From NCBI RefSeq assembly GCF_900163665.1, contig NZ_FUIA01000004.1, forward strand, positions 120,567-184,566: 64,000 nt of DNA, given 5' to 3'. This stretch comes from Frigoribacterium sp. JB110. GTDB lineage: Bacteria > Actinomycetota > Actinomycetes > Actinomycetales > Microbacteriaceae. The notes beneath the pieces are model-generated. The model ran no database searches. It saw nothing but the letters and a program-made list of their open reading frames with translations, and was not told the origin of the DNA. Of the stretch, positions 10,667-19,147 are shown piece by piece (the first letter of the stretch is position 1; each line of letters begins with the position of its first letter). The position numbers were made by a program, and so were the translations under genes.

Positions 10667-10738
10667 GCGCGTACGCGTAGGAACGATCCTAACAGCCAAC
10701 CGGGGGCGCTCATGCCGCCCGCGGGATAGGCTCGCTCC

Positions 10739-11944
10739 GTGGCCAGCGTCGAGAAATACACCAGCACGTACAGCTCGACGCCCGAGCACCTGACGCGGCC
10801 GTACGTCATTCCCCCCATCGAGACCGACCCGCACTTCCTCGGGCGCAGGGCCAGAAGCGGTCGGCGTGAACAGGCGACCGTGAACGGCACCGCAGGGCGC
10901 GCGACCGTCTCGCGGGAGATGTCGGCGGGCAACAGCGCGGCAGAGCGTCGGGCGGCGCAGGCCGCCAGGGCACAGAGCGCGGCCGCGGCATCTGCTGAAC
11001 GGCGACGGGCCAGGGCTGCCGCGAGCCGTGGCGGTTCCGCCCCGATGCAGGCGGGAGCCGCGACGACCGCCGTGCCGGGAAGCCCGCAGTGGCGATCCGC
11101 TATCGCTGCCCAGCGTTCCGGCAGCGCACAGCAGTACGCACCCTCGGAGTCGCAAGGAGCCGGCGGCCGTCGCAGGAAACGGGCATCGCTGCTGGGAAGG
11201 ATCGTGCCGGTCGTCGTGTTCCTCGTGATCGCTGGTGTGGTGCTGCGCCCGATCATCTCCGATCTCATCGACGACTTCTCCGATGATTCGAGCCCGACCG
11301 ACGGCGGTGGAAGCTCCCAGCCGATCGAGCCGCCCGCCGAGCTGGCCGCCGAGCCGACGACCGACGACATCATCGGGGTTCTGAACAACCGCGAGGCCTT
11401 CATCGGACAGACGTTCTCCGCGTACGCCGTGATCGTCGACTACGCCAGAGAAGGCGACATCACCACCTACGACGTCGAGCTCGCCGGATACCACCCGTTC
11501 TCATCCGGCGACACCGATTACGAGGCCACGGCCGAGCTCGTCGTGAGCGGCGGCGAGACTGTCGCGGCCGGCCAGCTCATTCAGGGCACGTTCGCGGTCG
11601 CCGAGGACAACGCCACGTACTACCCGACGCTCGAGGCGACGGATTGGTCAGAGACCGAATTCTACGACCTCGCTCAGGACATCGTCATCGAGGAGACGGG
11701 GTTCACCGACGGGTACGTCACGTACGAGGCGACGGTCACCAATACGTCCGACCGGGAGGCGGAGTACTCGGTGGACGTCACGATCCTCCCCTCGGATGCT
11801 CAGAGCGCGTCTGAGGGCTTCGACTTCCTCTGGACGGATTCACTCCAGCCCGGCGAGAGCGTCGTCGAAGAGTACGAGACGTACATCGGGACCGACGTGG
11901 AGGGGCCTTTCGAGTTCTCCATCGACAACGGCAACCGTTTCTGA
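10739..11944 (+). CDS. single-pass membrane protein with extracellular domain, unknown function
   Basis: 401 aa. The N-terminal ~155 residues are Ala/Arg/Ser-rich and low complexity, probably cytoplasmic. One transmembrane segment (IVPVVVFLVIAGVVL, about residues 162-176) is followed by an acidic Asp/Ser-rich linker and an extracellular part of about 200 residues. The last ~90 residues (EATVTNTSDREAEYSVDV...) look like an FxLYD-type or other Ig-like beta-sandwich. No catalytic motif is seen. The GTG start has TAGGCT 6 nt upstream, so the transcript is probably leaderless. Confidence 0.75.
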   Translation: MASVEKYTSTYSSTPEHLTRPYVIPPIETDPHFLGRRARSGRREQATVNGTAGRATVSREMSAGNSAAERRAAQAARAQSAAAASAERRRARAAASRGGSAPMQAGAATTAVPGSPQWRSAIAAQRSGSAQQYAPSESQGAGGRRRKRASLLGRIVPVVVFLVIAGVVLRPIISDLIDDFSDDSSPTDGGGSSQPIEPPAELAAEPTTDDIIGVLNNREAFIGQTFSAYAVIVDYAREGDITTYDVELAGYHPFSSGDTDYEATAELVVSGGETVAAGQLIQGTFAVAEDNATYYPTLEATDWSETEFYDLAQDIVIEETGFTDGYVTYEATVTNTSDREAEYSVDVTILPSDAQSASEGFDFLWTDSLQPGESVVEEYETYIGTDVEGPFEFSIDNGNRF

Positions 11945-12159
11945 CGATCCCGCCCTCCGCGCCATCCGGAGATCAGGAGCGGCGCATCTGGACGAGACGT
12001 GCACAGCTCGCGAGCTGGGCCGCGCGAACGTACCCCTTGTGATCGAGCGGACCCTCTGGGAGCGGATCCAAGGCGACCGCTCGGTACGAAGGGGTCCACT
12101 CGCGAGGCGGTGCGGGGTGCGGTGCGCACAGGGCGCGGAGCAGTCATTAGGCTGTAGTC

Positions 12160-12765
12160 GTGCTGCTCTCGGATCGCGACATCAAGGCCCAGCTGAACGA
12201 CGGCCGGATCGGGCTGGACCCGCTCGACGAGACCATGATCCAGCCTTCGAGCGTCGACGTGCGCCTGGACCGGTACTTCCGGCTGTTCGACAACCACAAG
12301 TACCCGTTCATCGACCCGTCCGAGGACCAGCCCGACCTCACCCACCTGCTCGAGGTCGAGCCCAGCGAGCCGTTCATTCTGCATCCGGGCGAGTTCGTGC
12401 TCGGCTCCACGTTCGAACGCGTCACCCTCCCGGATGACGTGGCCGCACGACTCGAGGGCAAGTCGTCGCTCGGGCGGCTGGGGCTGCTCACGCACTCGAC
12501 CGCGGGGTTCATCGACCCCGGATTCTCCGGCCACGTGACCCTCGAGCTGTCGAACGTTGCGACGCTGCCGATCAAGCTGTGGCCGGGCATGAAGATCGGT
12601 CAGCTGTGCTTCTTCCGGCTCAGCTCGCCCGCCGAGAACACGTACGGTTCCGGCCCCTACGGCAACCGCTATCAGGGCCAGCGCGGCCCGACGGCGAGCC
12701 GCTCAGCCAAGAACTTCGAGCGCACCGACGTCTCCTCCACAGACGCGGGCGCCGCCGGCGCCTGA
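12160..12765 (+). CDS. dcd: dCTP deaminase (probably bifunctional, dUMP-forming)
   Basis: 201 aa. It deaminates dCTP; actinobacterial members usually also hydrolyse dUTP, giving dUMP for dTMP synthesis. The N-terminal [34 protein letters not shown] (binding and catalytic loop) and [19 protein letters not shown] are the family motifs. The C-terminal tail contains [10 protein letters not shown], the nucleotide-closing arm. It is cytoplasmic and monocistronic. The GTG start lies 6 nt after TAGGCT (12148-12153), again suggesting a leaderless mRNA. Confidence 0.95.
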   Translation: MLLSDRDIKAQLNDGRIGLDPLDETMIQPSSVDVRLDRYFRLFDNHKYPFIDPSEDQPDLTHLLEVEPSEPFILHPGEFVLGSTFERVTLPDDVAARLEGKSSLGRLGLLTHSTAGFIDPGFSGHVTLELSNVATLPIKLWPGMKIGQLCFFRLSSPAENTYGSGPYGNRYQGQRGPTASRSAKNFERTDVSSTDAGAAGA

Positions 12766-12776
12766 CGCTCGTCGCG

Positions 12777-12834
12777 TTCGGGAGTGCGCAACGGTCGGAA
12801 TACGGGATCGAACCGACCGTTTCGCACTCCCGAA
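12777..12834. terminator. long intergenic hairpin between convergent genes
   Basis: An inverted repeat with 22-nt arms (12777-12798 and 12813-12834), one mismatch and a 14-nt loop, lies between the 3' ends of dcd and hmuO. It has no U-tract. Its position fits a bidirectional terminator or an mRNA 3'-end stabiliser. Confidence 0.55.
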
Positions 12835-12849
12835 ACGGCTTCGCGCTGT

Positions 12850-13503
12850 TCAGGCGGCGGCGTGGTCAGCGTTGAGCTGCTCGAACACCTCGGTGTTGAA
12901 GCGGTAGGCGAGCAGCACCTCGTCGATCACGCGCTCGTGCTCATCCTCGCTCCACGGGGCGGCGTCGAGCTGCGAGCGGTACACGTTCTTGAACTCGGCG
13001 GGGTCGGCGATGTCGGCGAACACGTAGAACCCCGAGCCGTCGGTGTCGAAGCCGAACTGGCGCCGGATGACCCTGCCGATGTGGATGCCGCCCGACAGGT
13101 CGCCGAGGTAGCGGGTGTAGTGGTGCGCGACGAACCCTCCGGCCCAGGCGGAGCCGACCTGGTCGATGCGCTCGGCGTAGCGCGCGGTCGCAGGCAGCGG
13201 CGCGATCTGCTCGCTCCAGTCGGGCCCGACCAGGAACTCGAGATCGGCCTCGAGAGCCGGCAACCGGGTGAGCCGGTCGCTGATGAACGTCGATGCGACC
13301 GGATCTCGGCGCATCCGGTCGGTCGCCGCTTCGAGCGCGCGGTAGATGAAGTAGTGCTGGGCCACGAGTGCGACGTAGTCGTCGCGGGAGCGCTGGCCCT
13401 TGAGCAGGGAGGCCATGAACCCCGAGCCTTCGCTGTCCGAGTGCGCGGCCTGCGAGCGCTCGCGGATCTTCGTCGACAGGGGGATGGGCGCGGTGCTCGT
13501 CAT
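12850..13503 (-). CDS. hmuO: biliverdin-producing heme oxygenase
   Basis: 217 aa. It opens heme with O2 and reductant to biliverdin, CO and Fe2+, releasing iron in the cytoplasm. The proximal heme ligand is His21 in the AHSDSEGSGF motif. The distal helix is GGFVAHHYTRYLGDLSGG with the Gly-rich kink of canonical HO. The helix QHYFIYRALE also matches. It follows the DUF2470 gene in the same orientation, and an iron-box-like palindrome precedes the pair. It would use heme brought in by a hmuTUV system such as the damaged one at 1376-2796. Confidence 0.93.
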   Translation of the reverse strand: MTSTAPIPLSTKIRERSQAAHSDSEGSGFMASLLKGQRSRDDYVALVAQHYFIYRALEAATDRMRRDPVASTFISDRLTRLPALEADLEFLVGPDWSEQIAPLPATARYAERIDQVGSAWAGGFVAHHYTRYLGDLSGGIHIGRVIRRQFGFDTDGSGFYVFADIADPAEFKNVYRSQLDAAPWSEDEHERVIDEVLLAYRFNTEVFEQLNADHAAA

Positions 13504-13560
13504 GGTGTCGGTGTCCTCACCGCCGCGCTGCGCGCGGCGCGTCGTCGCGATTCGTGAGCG

Positions 13561-13866
13561 TCAGTGCGGCCGAGGCTCGATGCCGAGCTTCGCGCATGCG
13601 TCGTCGTACAGGGCGACGACCTCGCGGCGCACGGCGGGGCGTTCGGTGATCGAGCCGCCCGGCCAAGCGATGCGCACCGGATGCACGGTGCCGTCGGGGG
13701 AGACGACGTCCCAGTCGCCGCCGTCGCCGTTGAAGCCGGTCATCACCGCAGAGACGGTGTCCGGATCCCAGAAGGCGCGGGCGATCAGAGCGTTGTCGTC
13801 GAGGTGGTCGCTGTTCATGTGGCGGAGCACGGCGTCGACCACGTCATCCGGGAACTGGTGCGTCAT
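13561..13866 (-). CDS. DUF2470 domain protein (HugZ C-terminal-like)
   Basis: 101 aa. DUF2470 is the small C-terminal domain of HugZ/HutZ-type heme-utilisation proteins and also occurs alone. Visible features are the DDVVDAVLRHMNSDHLDDNALIARA helix, in which a MNSDH motif is typical, and a central beta region ending in the Arg/Lys-poor helix VRREVVALYDDAC. It lies 57 nt upstream of heme oxygenase on the same strand, so a role in heme iron use is likely by context. The exact activity of stand-alone DUF2470 proteins is not established. Confidence 0.8.
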   Translation of the reverse strand: MTHQFPDDVVDAVLRHMNSDHLDDNALIARAFWDPDTVSAVMTGFNGDGGDWDVVSPDGTVHPVRIAWPGGSITERPAVRREVVALYDDACAKLGIEPRPH

Positions 13867-13897
13867 CGGGTGGCCTGCCTCTGCTTTCCTCGTCGAG

Positions 13898-13913
13898 CTT
13901 AGGGGAACCTAAG
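13898..13913. promoter_or_regulatory. DtxR/IdeR-type iron box
   Basis: CTTAGGGGAACCTAAG has 6-bp inverted arms around a 4-nt centre. It matches the first 14 bases of the DtxR consensus in layout (TTAGG-N4-CCTAA). It sits 32 nt upstream of the DUF2470-hmuO operon, where iron-loaded DtxR/IdeR would block transcription. Confidence 0.6.
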
Positions 13914-14037
13914 TAGCGTCCCTTCAGCTTATCCGCCCGGAGCCCGAGTGCCTACCCGAGAACGCCGATCGCACCGCATCCGGCCCAGGATGATCCCTTG
14001 CAGGCTGTCTCGACGCACCTCTCACGTACACACGAAC

Positions 14038-14065
14038 GGGGCGCCGGAGTGTTCTCCGGCGCCCC
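14038..14065 (-). terminator. hairpin terminator of the azt operon
   Basis: A 12-bp perfect G+C stem, GGGGCGCCGGAG / CTCCGGCGCCCC, with a TGTT loop, lies 22 nt beyond the stop of aztD. There is no U-tract. Confidence 0.65.
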
Positions 14066-14086
14066 GCGGCCCTGCGTCGACCCGGA

Positions 14087-15301
14087 TCAGCCCAGGTTCA
14101 CCGCGATCTCACCGGGAGCGGCTGGCAAGGCCGGGCCCTCCGTGAGGATCTCGCCGGTGGCGAGGTCGACCGACACGATGCGGCTGTTCGCCACATCGGC
14201 GACGTATGCCGTCTCGCCGTCGGTGGTCATGGCGGGGTGCTCATCCTGCCAGTCGGCGGGGCTCTCCCACTCGTCGATCACCGGGTGGGAAGCGGTCAGC
14301 TCGCCGGTGCTCGGGTCGAGCACGTGGATGGCGCCATCGCTGCCGAGGATGTATGCGTCGTCGTTCGGGCCGCGCACGGCTCCGCGCCAGGTGTACTCCA
14401 CGTCGCCGAGGTTCACCACCTCGTAGGTCTCCGCCTCGGTGTCGATCAGCGCGACGTCGTTCAGGAAGTAGCCCTCGGCATCCGGGTCGTTCTTGTAGTC
14501 GCCCACGATGATGGGGCTCGTCTCGGAGACGTACGCGTTGCCCATCCGGCCGTACTCGTCTGGCGCGTCGAACTTCGAGAACGCGCCGTCCTTGTACAGC
14601 AGGGCGCCGTCGGCGCATCCGAAGACGACCGCCTCGCCCTGCGCCGTGCCCTCGCCGTGGACGTCGGGGCACTCGTTGCTGGATGCGATCTCGTGGTAGT
14701 GGTCGTCGTGCGGCTCGAGGGCGAGTGCGCCCGAACGTGCCGTGTCGTCGCCGACGGTGGTGAGCAGGGTTCCGTCCTCCAGCACGATCGAGACGCCGTG
14801 ATGGGCGTCAGGAGCCTGGTAGGTCTCGACCTCCGGCATGGCGCCTTCGGAGTCGACCAGCGCATCGGTGTCGAGGATCGTCGTCTCGCCCGTGCCATCG
14901 GCGAACAGGATCGTCTTGCCGTGGTGGCGCACCACGTGCCCGGCGGCGTCGGCCTCGAACACGGTGTCCGTCAATTCGGGTGCCGCGGTGTCGAGCACCT
15001 GGAAGCCCTCGGTTGTCGTGACCATCACGTTCCGGCCGTCGCCGACCGGGTTCACCCTGGTGAATTCGTCGCTGTCGAACTCGTCGACGACCTCGAGAGT
15101 GTCCGCGTCGAGGACGAGCACCTTGTCGGTGATCGACACGGCAAGGCGGTCGCCTGCCGCAACGTCTGCGGCGGCGCCGCCCGATCCCGAGGCGTTCGCG
15201 GGGTCGTCTGCGGCATCGGACGCGCAGCCGGCGGCGAGCACCGCGACGGCCGCGATGGAGGCGAGGGTTGCGCCCGCGCGCCAGCGTGGGTTCGTCGTCA
15301 T
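14087..15301 (-). CDS. aztD: AztD-like periplasmic/extracellular zinc chaperone (beta-propeller lipoprotein)
   Basis: 404 aa. AztD proteins are beta-propellers that bind zinc and pass it to the AztC binding protein. The N-terminus is a lipoprotein signal (AAVAVLAAGC). The body has repeated DxxT/V...V.D propeller strands and a His-rich stretch EPHDDHYHEIASSNECPDVHG that is a plausible metal site. The start was set at ATG 15301, where GAAAGG lies 8-10 nt upstream; a longer frame starts at 15331. It is the last gene of aztB-aztD2-aztC-aztD and a terminator follows. Confidence 0.8.
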   Translation of the reverse strand: MTTNPRWRAGATLASIAAVAVLAAGCASDAADDPANASGSGGAAADVAAGDRLAVSITDKVLVLDADTLEVVDEFDSDEFTRVNPVGDGRNVMVTTTEGFQVLDTAAPELTDTVFEADAAGHVVRHHGKTILFADGTGETTILDTDALVDSEGAMPEVETYQAPDAHHGVSIVLEDGTLLTTVGDDTARSGALALEPHDDHYHEIASSNECPDVHGEGTAQGEAVVFGCADGALLYKDGAFSKFDAPDEYGRMGNAYVSETSPIIVGDYKNDPDAEGYFLNDVALIDTEAETYEVVNLGDVEYTWRGAVRGPNDDAYILGSDGAIHVLDPSTGELTASHPVIDEWESPADWQDEHPAMTTDGETAYVADVANSRIVSVDLATGEILTEGPALPAAPGEIAVNLG

Positions 15302-15327
15302 GTGAGTGTTTCCTTTCAGGTGCGGCC

Positions 15328-16248
15328 TCATCGCGTGAGGCCCTGGGCGATGCGGTCGGTGTTGACGCGCATCATGTCGAGGTAGGTCGGGGCGGGCCCG
15401 TCCGGTTCTGTGAGCGACTCGGAGAACAGTTCGACGACCGCGACGTCGATGCCGACCTCGTCGGCCAGCACCTGCACGAGGCGATCGGGCTGGCTCGACT
15501 CCGCGAAGATCGCCGGTACGCCGGTGCGCTCGATGGCGGCTGCGAGCGAGTCGAGGTCTGCGGCCGACGGTGAAGCAAGAGTCGTGCCGCTCGGGATCAC
15601 CGCTCCGACGGTGTCGAAGTCGAACCTGTCGGCGAGGTAGCCGAAGACGTGATGGTTGGTCACCAGCGCCCTGCGGCCATCCGGAATCGCCTCGAAAGCC
15701 GTCGTCATCTCGTTCTCGAGTGCGGCGATCTCTTCGAGGTAGGCGGCCGCGCGTTCCTCGATCGCTGCGGCGTCGACGTCGGGCAGGGCTGCGATCTCGT
15801 CGCCGAGTGCCGTGACGACGCCGGTCATCCTGGCGGGGTCCGTCCAGAAATGAGGGTCGTCGCCGGCGCCGTCGCCGGACGAGAAGCTCAGCGCGGTGAT
15901 GTGATCGCCGGCCACGAAGCGCTCGGCGCCGGCATCGGCTGCGGTGACGAGGTGCTGCTCGACGTTCTCCTCGAGCCCGAGCCCGTTCGATACGAGCAGG
16001 TCTGCGTCGGCGAGCCCGGCGGCCTCCTGCGCGGAGATCTCGAATGAGTGCGGGTCGGCGTTCGGCTTCATCAGGGTGGCCACCTCGGCCTCGTCGCCGG
16101 CGATCTGCGCGACGACGTCCCCGAGGATGTTCGTGGTCGCGACGATGCGCGGGCCGTCACCGGATGTCGGTGCGCAGCCGACCAGCGCCGAGGCGGCCGC
16201 CGCGCCGACGAGCGCGAGCACGGCGGTGCGTCGGATGGGACGTGTCAT
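15328..16248 (-). CDS. aztC: zinc ABC transporter substrate-binding lipoprotein AztC/ZnuA-like
   Basis: 306 aa, cluster A-I metal binding protein. It has a lipoprotein signal (AAASALVGCAPTSG) and the usual histidine ligands in NADPHSFEIS, a DDPHFWTDPARM site and TNHHVFGYLADRF. The acidic C-terminal site is ELFSESL. There is no His-rich flexible loop, which is typical of AztC as opposed to ZnuA and explains the need for an AztD chaperone. It is sandwiched between two AztD-like genes, and its start overlaps the end of aztD2 by 4 nt. Confidence 0.88.
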   Translation of the reverse strand: MTRPIRRTAVLALVGAAAASALVGCAPTSGDGPRIVATTNILGDVVAQIAGDEAEVATLMKPNADPHSFEISAQEAAGLADADLLVSNGLGLEENVEQHLVTAADAGAERFVAGDHITALSFSSGDGAGDDPHFWTDPARMTGVVTALGDEIAALPDVDAAAIEERAAAYLEEIAALENEMTTAFEAIPDGRRALVTNHHVFGYLADRFDFDTVGAVIPSGTTLASPSAADLDSLAAAIERTGVPAIFAESSQPDRLVQVLADEVGIDVAVVELFSESLTEPDGPAPTYLDMMRVNTDRIAQGLTR

Positions 16249-17435
16249 CGCCCCAGCTCCGTTGCGACGAATGGCGTGGTGGGGGTCGTGAGTTCGCGGG
16301 CGACACGGGCGCCGTCGGCGTAGTCGATCTCGTGCACCACGCCGTCAGCGGGGTCGGACAGGTAGGCGCGCTGCGTGTCGACGACGAAATCGACGACGCC
16401 GCCGGAGCGGAGGCTTTCTGCGACAAGCGGCTCGCTGACCGACAGCTCGGTGCCCTCGGAGTCGTACACGCGCACGCGGCCGTCGGTGTCGAGGGCGACG
16501 ACGTGACCGTCCGCGTCGTCCGCGGCGACGACCTCGACGAGCGCCGCATCGACCGACGCGTGCGTCCAGGCGCCTGCTCGCGTGTCGAGCAGCCAGAAGC
16601 CGTTGTCGCCGGAGAGTGCGGCCACTGTCGGTCGATTCTTGCGGCCGTCGAACTCCATCGCCCGCTCGGCGGCTCCATCCGGGTACGGGATCTGTTCGAT
16701 CTCGAGCGCGTCGATGCGTCCGGTGGCGAGGATCGCGCCGTCGGCGCAGCCCACGACGGTGCCGACGCGCGTCGTGATCGCACCGGACGGCGCCTCGCAC
16801 TCCAAGTCGCGGATCCGCTCGCCTGCGGCGTCGTACACGGACGTCTCGTCGGTGGTGGCGACGATCGCGCCGGTGTCGACGGGGGCGACGACGCCGTCGG
16901 CCGCACCCGTGGCGATCCGGAAGGACTCCGCGAGCTCGCCGTCGCCGAGCGCCTCGTTGTCGAGCAGCACGGCGTCGCCCGATCCGGAGAAGAACACGCC
17001 GGTGCCCCCGGCCGTCGCCAGCGGCGCGCCCGTCACGGCAGCGGGGCCGGCGCCCGGCACCGTGCCGAGGAGGGCAGGTTCGGCGCGGTAGTAGTGGAAG
17101 TGGTCGCCGTGATCCCAGCTCCAGCGCCCGCCGTCGACGATGGTGAGGCCGTCGGCCGTCGTCGCGAAAGCGTAGCGGCCGTCGGAGGCGAGCGCCTCGG
17201 GTGCGGCGATCTGGCCGAGCTGCGTCGTCTCGTCCGTGAGCAGGTCGTGCAGGCCGACGTCGCCGGTCTCGTCGATCGAGACGAGCTGAGGCTGTGCTTC
17301 GGCGACCTGCTCCGCACCGGCGACCGAGCCGTGACCCGACTCGGTCTCCTGCGGGGGCTCCTCGGCTGCGGTGGCGCATCCGGTGAGGACGAGCGCGAGT
17401 GCGGCGGGCGCGATGAGGGGGGTGAGGCGTTTCAT
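16245..17435 (-). CDS. second AztD-like zinc chaperone lipoprotein
   Basis: 396 aa. It has a lipoprotein signal (LALVLTGCATAAEEPP), then a propeller-like sequence with repeats such as GVVAPVDTGAIVATTDETSVYD. It carries a His/aromatic motif, WSWDHGDHFHYYRAEP, that parallels HDDHYHE in the other AztD-like protein of this operon, so it probably belongs to the same family though the two are quite divergent. The start ATG (17435) overlaps the aztB stop by 1 nt. Having two such proteins suggests different metal affinities or partners. Confidence 0.75.
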   Translation of the reverse strand: MKRLTPLIAPAALALVLTGCATAAEEPPQETESGHGSVAGAEQVAEAQPQLVSIDETGDVGLHDLLTDETTQLGQIAAPEALASDGRYAFATTADGLTIVDGGRWSWDHGDHFHYYRAEPALLGTVPGAGPAAVTGAPLATAGGTGVFFSGSGDAVLLDNEALGDGELAESFRIATGAADGVVAPVDTGAIVATTDETSVYDAAGERIRDLECEAPSGAITTRVGTVVGCADGAILATGRIDALEIEQIPYPDGAAERAMEFDGRKNRPTVAALSGDNGFWLLDTRAGAWTHASVDAALVEVVAADDADGHVVALDTDGRVRVYDSEGTELSVSEPLVAESLRSGGVVDFVVDTQRAYLSDPADGVVHEIDYADGARVARELTTPTTPFVATELGR

Positions 17436-18352
17436 CAATTGCTTTCCGTGCGGGGTGCGGCAGTGGCGGTGGTCGCTGCCAGGTGCGGGAGATGGGCCGG
17501 CACGACCGGATGGGTCGGGGTGTGTCGGGCGTTCCTGGTCCGCGTGCGGTGGACGGCGGCAGACGCAAGCGCGGAGACGGCGGCGAGAAGGATCGCCGTG
17601 CACGCGATCGTGGGACCGGCTGCGGTGGCGGCATGCCATGACACGGTCAGGCCGATCACGACGGCGGCGATGCCGAATGCCGCGGCCAGCGCCATGGTCG
17701 TGGGGATCGATCGCGTCCAGCGGCCGGCGGCGACCGCCGGTGCGAGCAGCATTCCGACCACGAGCAGGGAGCCGACGCTCTGGTAGGAGGCGATGACCGC
17801 AACCGTGACCAGCGCCGTGAGCAGGGTGTGGGCCAGGCGCGGGCGCAGCCCGAGGGTGTGCGCGATGCGCGGATCGAACGCGGCGGCGACGAAGGAGCGG
17901 TGGAACGCGATCGCGATGATCGCGACGACCGCGAGCGTCACGGCGAGGATGAGCACGTCGGTCCAGGTCACGGCGAGGATGTCGCCGAACAGCATGGTGG
18001 TCGCATCGGTGGCGAAGCTGCGCGAGTGCGACACGATGATGACCCCGAGCGAGAGCATCCCGACGAACAGCAGCCCGATGCTGGTGTCGTACGAGAGCCG
18101 GCCGCGGCGCTGCAGCAGGCCGATCGCGGCGCTCATCGCCGCACCGCTGACGGCGGCTCCCCACAACGGCGGAATGCCGAGAAGAGTCGCCACGGCGACG
18201 CCCGGCAGCATGCCGTGGCTGATCGCCTCGCCGAGGAACGCCATGCCGCGCACGACGACCCAGGTGCCGACGATGGCGCAGACGGCGGCGACGAGGGCGC
18301 CGCCGACGAGGGCGCGCACCATGAACTCGGAGGCGAAGGGGAGGAGCGGCAT
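17435..18352 (-). CDS. aztB: zinc ABC transporter permease AztB/ZnuB-like
   Basis: 305 aa, cluster 9 (ABC-3) metal permease with about eight membrane helices. Motifs include RGMAFLGEAISHGMLPG and the cytoplasmic loop TLGLRPRLAHTLLTAL. The C-terminal ~40 residues are His/Thr/Arg-rich (HRTRTRNARHTPTHP). The start was set at ATG 18352; further upstream the frame would read through the divergent promoter region. First gene of the minus-strand operon aztB-aztD2-aztC-aztD, opposite aztA. Confidence 0.9.
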   Translation of the reverse strand: MPLLPFASEFMVRALVGGALVAAVCAIVGTWVVVRGMAFLGEAISHGMLPGVAVATLLGIPPLWGAAVSGAAMSAAIGLLQRRGRLSYDTSIGLLFVGMLSLGVIIVSHSRSFATDATTMLFGDILAVTWTDVLILAVTLAVVAIIAIAFHRSFVAAAFDPRIAHTLGLRPRLAHTLLTALVTVAVIASYQSVGSLLVVGMLLAPAVAAGRWTRSIPTTMALAAAFGIAAVVIGLTVSWHAATAAGPTIACTAILLAAVSALASAAVHRTRTRNARHTPTHPVVPAHLPHLAATTATAAPRTESN

Positions 18353-18374
18353 ACCTGCGTAAGCGTATCGCAAA

Positions 18375-18389
18375 TCAGAATCATTCTCA
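18375..18389. promoter_or_regulatory. Zur-like operator between aztB and aztA
   Basis: TCAGAATCATTCTCA has the inverted core AGAAT-C-ATTCT and resembles the actinobacterial Zur box, whose AT-rich palindrome centres on ATNATT. It lies in the 51-nt divergent gap, just upstream of the aztA -10 hexamer, so one site could control both directions. Confidence 0.6.
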
Positions 18390-18391
18390 TT

Positions 18392-18403
18392 TAGGATGGG
18401 TGC
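18392..18403 (+). promoter_or_regulatory. predicted leaderless -10 of aztA
   Basis: TAGGAT (18392-18397) is followed by exactly 6 nt and the ATG of aztA. There is no ribosome binding site before the start. Confidence 0.45.
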
Positions 18404-19147
18404 ATGACTCCTCCCCGACTGCGAGCGAGCGGCATCTGCTTCGCATACGACGACATCGACGTGCTCCACAACGTGGATGCCGAGCTGCGCTCCGGCGCGA
18501 TCACCGCGATCGTCGGCGCCAACGGCTCGGGGAAATCGACGCTGGTCGAGATCATGGCCGGCACCCGCGCGCCGCGATCCGGAACCGTCGAGCGCTCAGG
18601 CGACATCGCACTCGTCGTGCAGCGTGCGGCCATCGTCGAGACGCTGCCGCTGTCGGTGCGCGATGTCGTGACGATGGGAACGTGGGGGCGCGAAGCCCGC
18701 GGTCGGGCACGGAACGAGCGGCGCGGTGCCGTCGACGGCGCGCTCGAGCGGGTCGGCATCGCGGGGCTGGCCAAGCGCTCGATCCACGAGGTGTCGGGAG
18801 GGCAGCGCCAGCGCGCCCTCATCGCGCAGGGGCTCGCGCGCATCACCGGGAGGGGCGGGGTCCTTCTCCTCGACGAGCCGGGCGCCGGTCTCGACGCCGA
18901 CAGCCGCGACGGCATCAGGACGATCCTGACGGAGGAGGCCGCGAGGGGGCACGCGATCGGATGGGTCACCCATGACCAGGAGGACGTCGCGTGGGCCAAC
19001 GAGGTCATCGACCTCACCCGGCACTGCCGCCGCGGGGCGGGGTCGGCCCCGCCCCTCGCGGCGCCCGGGCCGTCGAGCCGCGCTGAGGCCTCGGGCGTCA
19101 GGCGGCCGGCTCGGCCGCCGCGTGCGTCGAGCGGATCGGGAGGATGA
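18404..19147 (+). CDS. aztA: zinc ABC transporter ATP-binding protein AztA/ZnuC-like
   Basis: 247 aa. It energises zinc import through AztB. Walker A is GANGSGKST (38-46), Q-loop VVQRAAI, signature VSGGQRQRALIAQGLA, Walker B VLLLDEPGAGLD and switch His in GWVTHDQED. The C-terminal ~45 residues are Pro/Arg/Ala-rich and poorly conserved. The last 50 nt overlap, convergently, the 3' end of the following MFS gene, so the true end is fixed by both coding frames. Confidence 0.88.
   Translation: MTPPRLRASGICFAYDDIDVLHNVDAELRSGAITAIVGANGSGKSTLVEIMAGTRAPRSGTVERSGDIALVVQRAAIVETLPLSVRDVVTMGTWGREARGRARNERRGAVDGALERVGIAGLAKRSIHEVSGGQRQRALIAQGLARITGRGGVLLLDEPGAGLDADSRDGIRTILTEEAARGHAIGWVTHDQEDVAWANEVIDLTRHCRRGAGSAPPLAAPGPSSRAEASGVRRPARPPRASSGSGG

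Noticed and set aside
10330..10680. Open frame running through the gap and across tRNA-Gly
   Set aside because: It reads through the tRNA on the opposite strand and has no recognisable protein content.
16245..18164. A single 639-residue open frame on the minus strand covering aztD2 and part of aztB
   Set aside because: Only the part from ATG 17435 has lipoprotein and propeller character; upstream it is an Arg/His-rich shadow of aztB in another frame.
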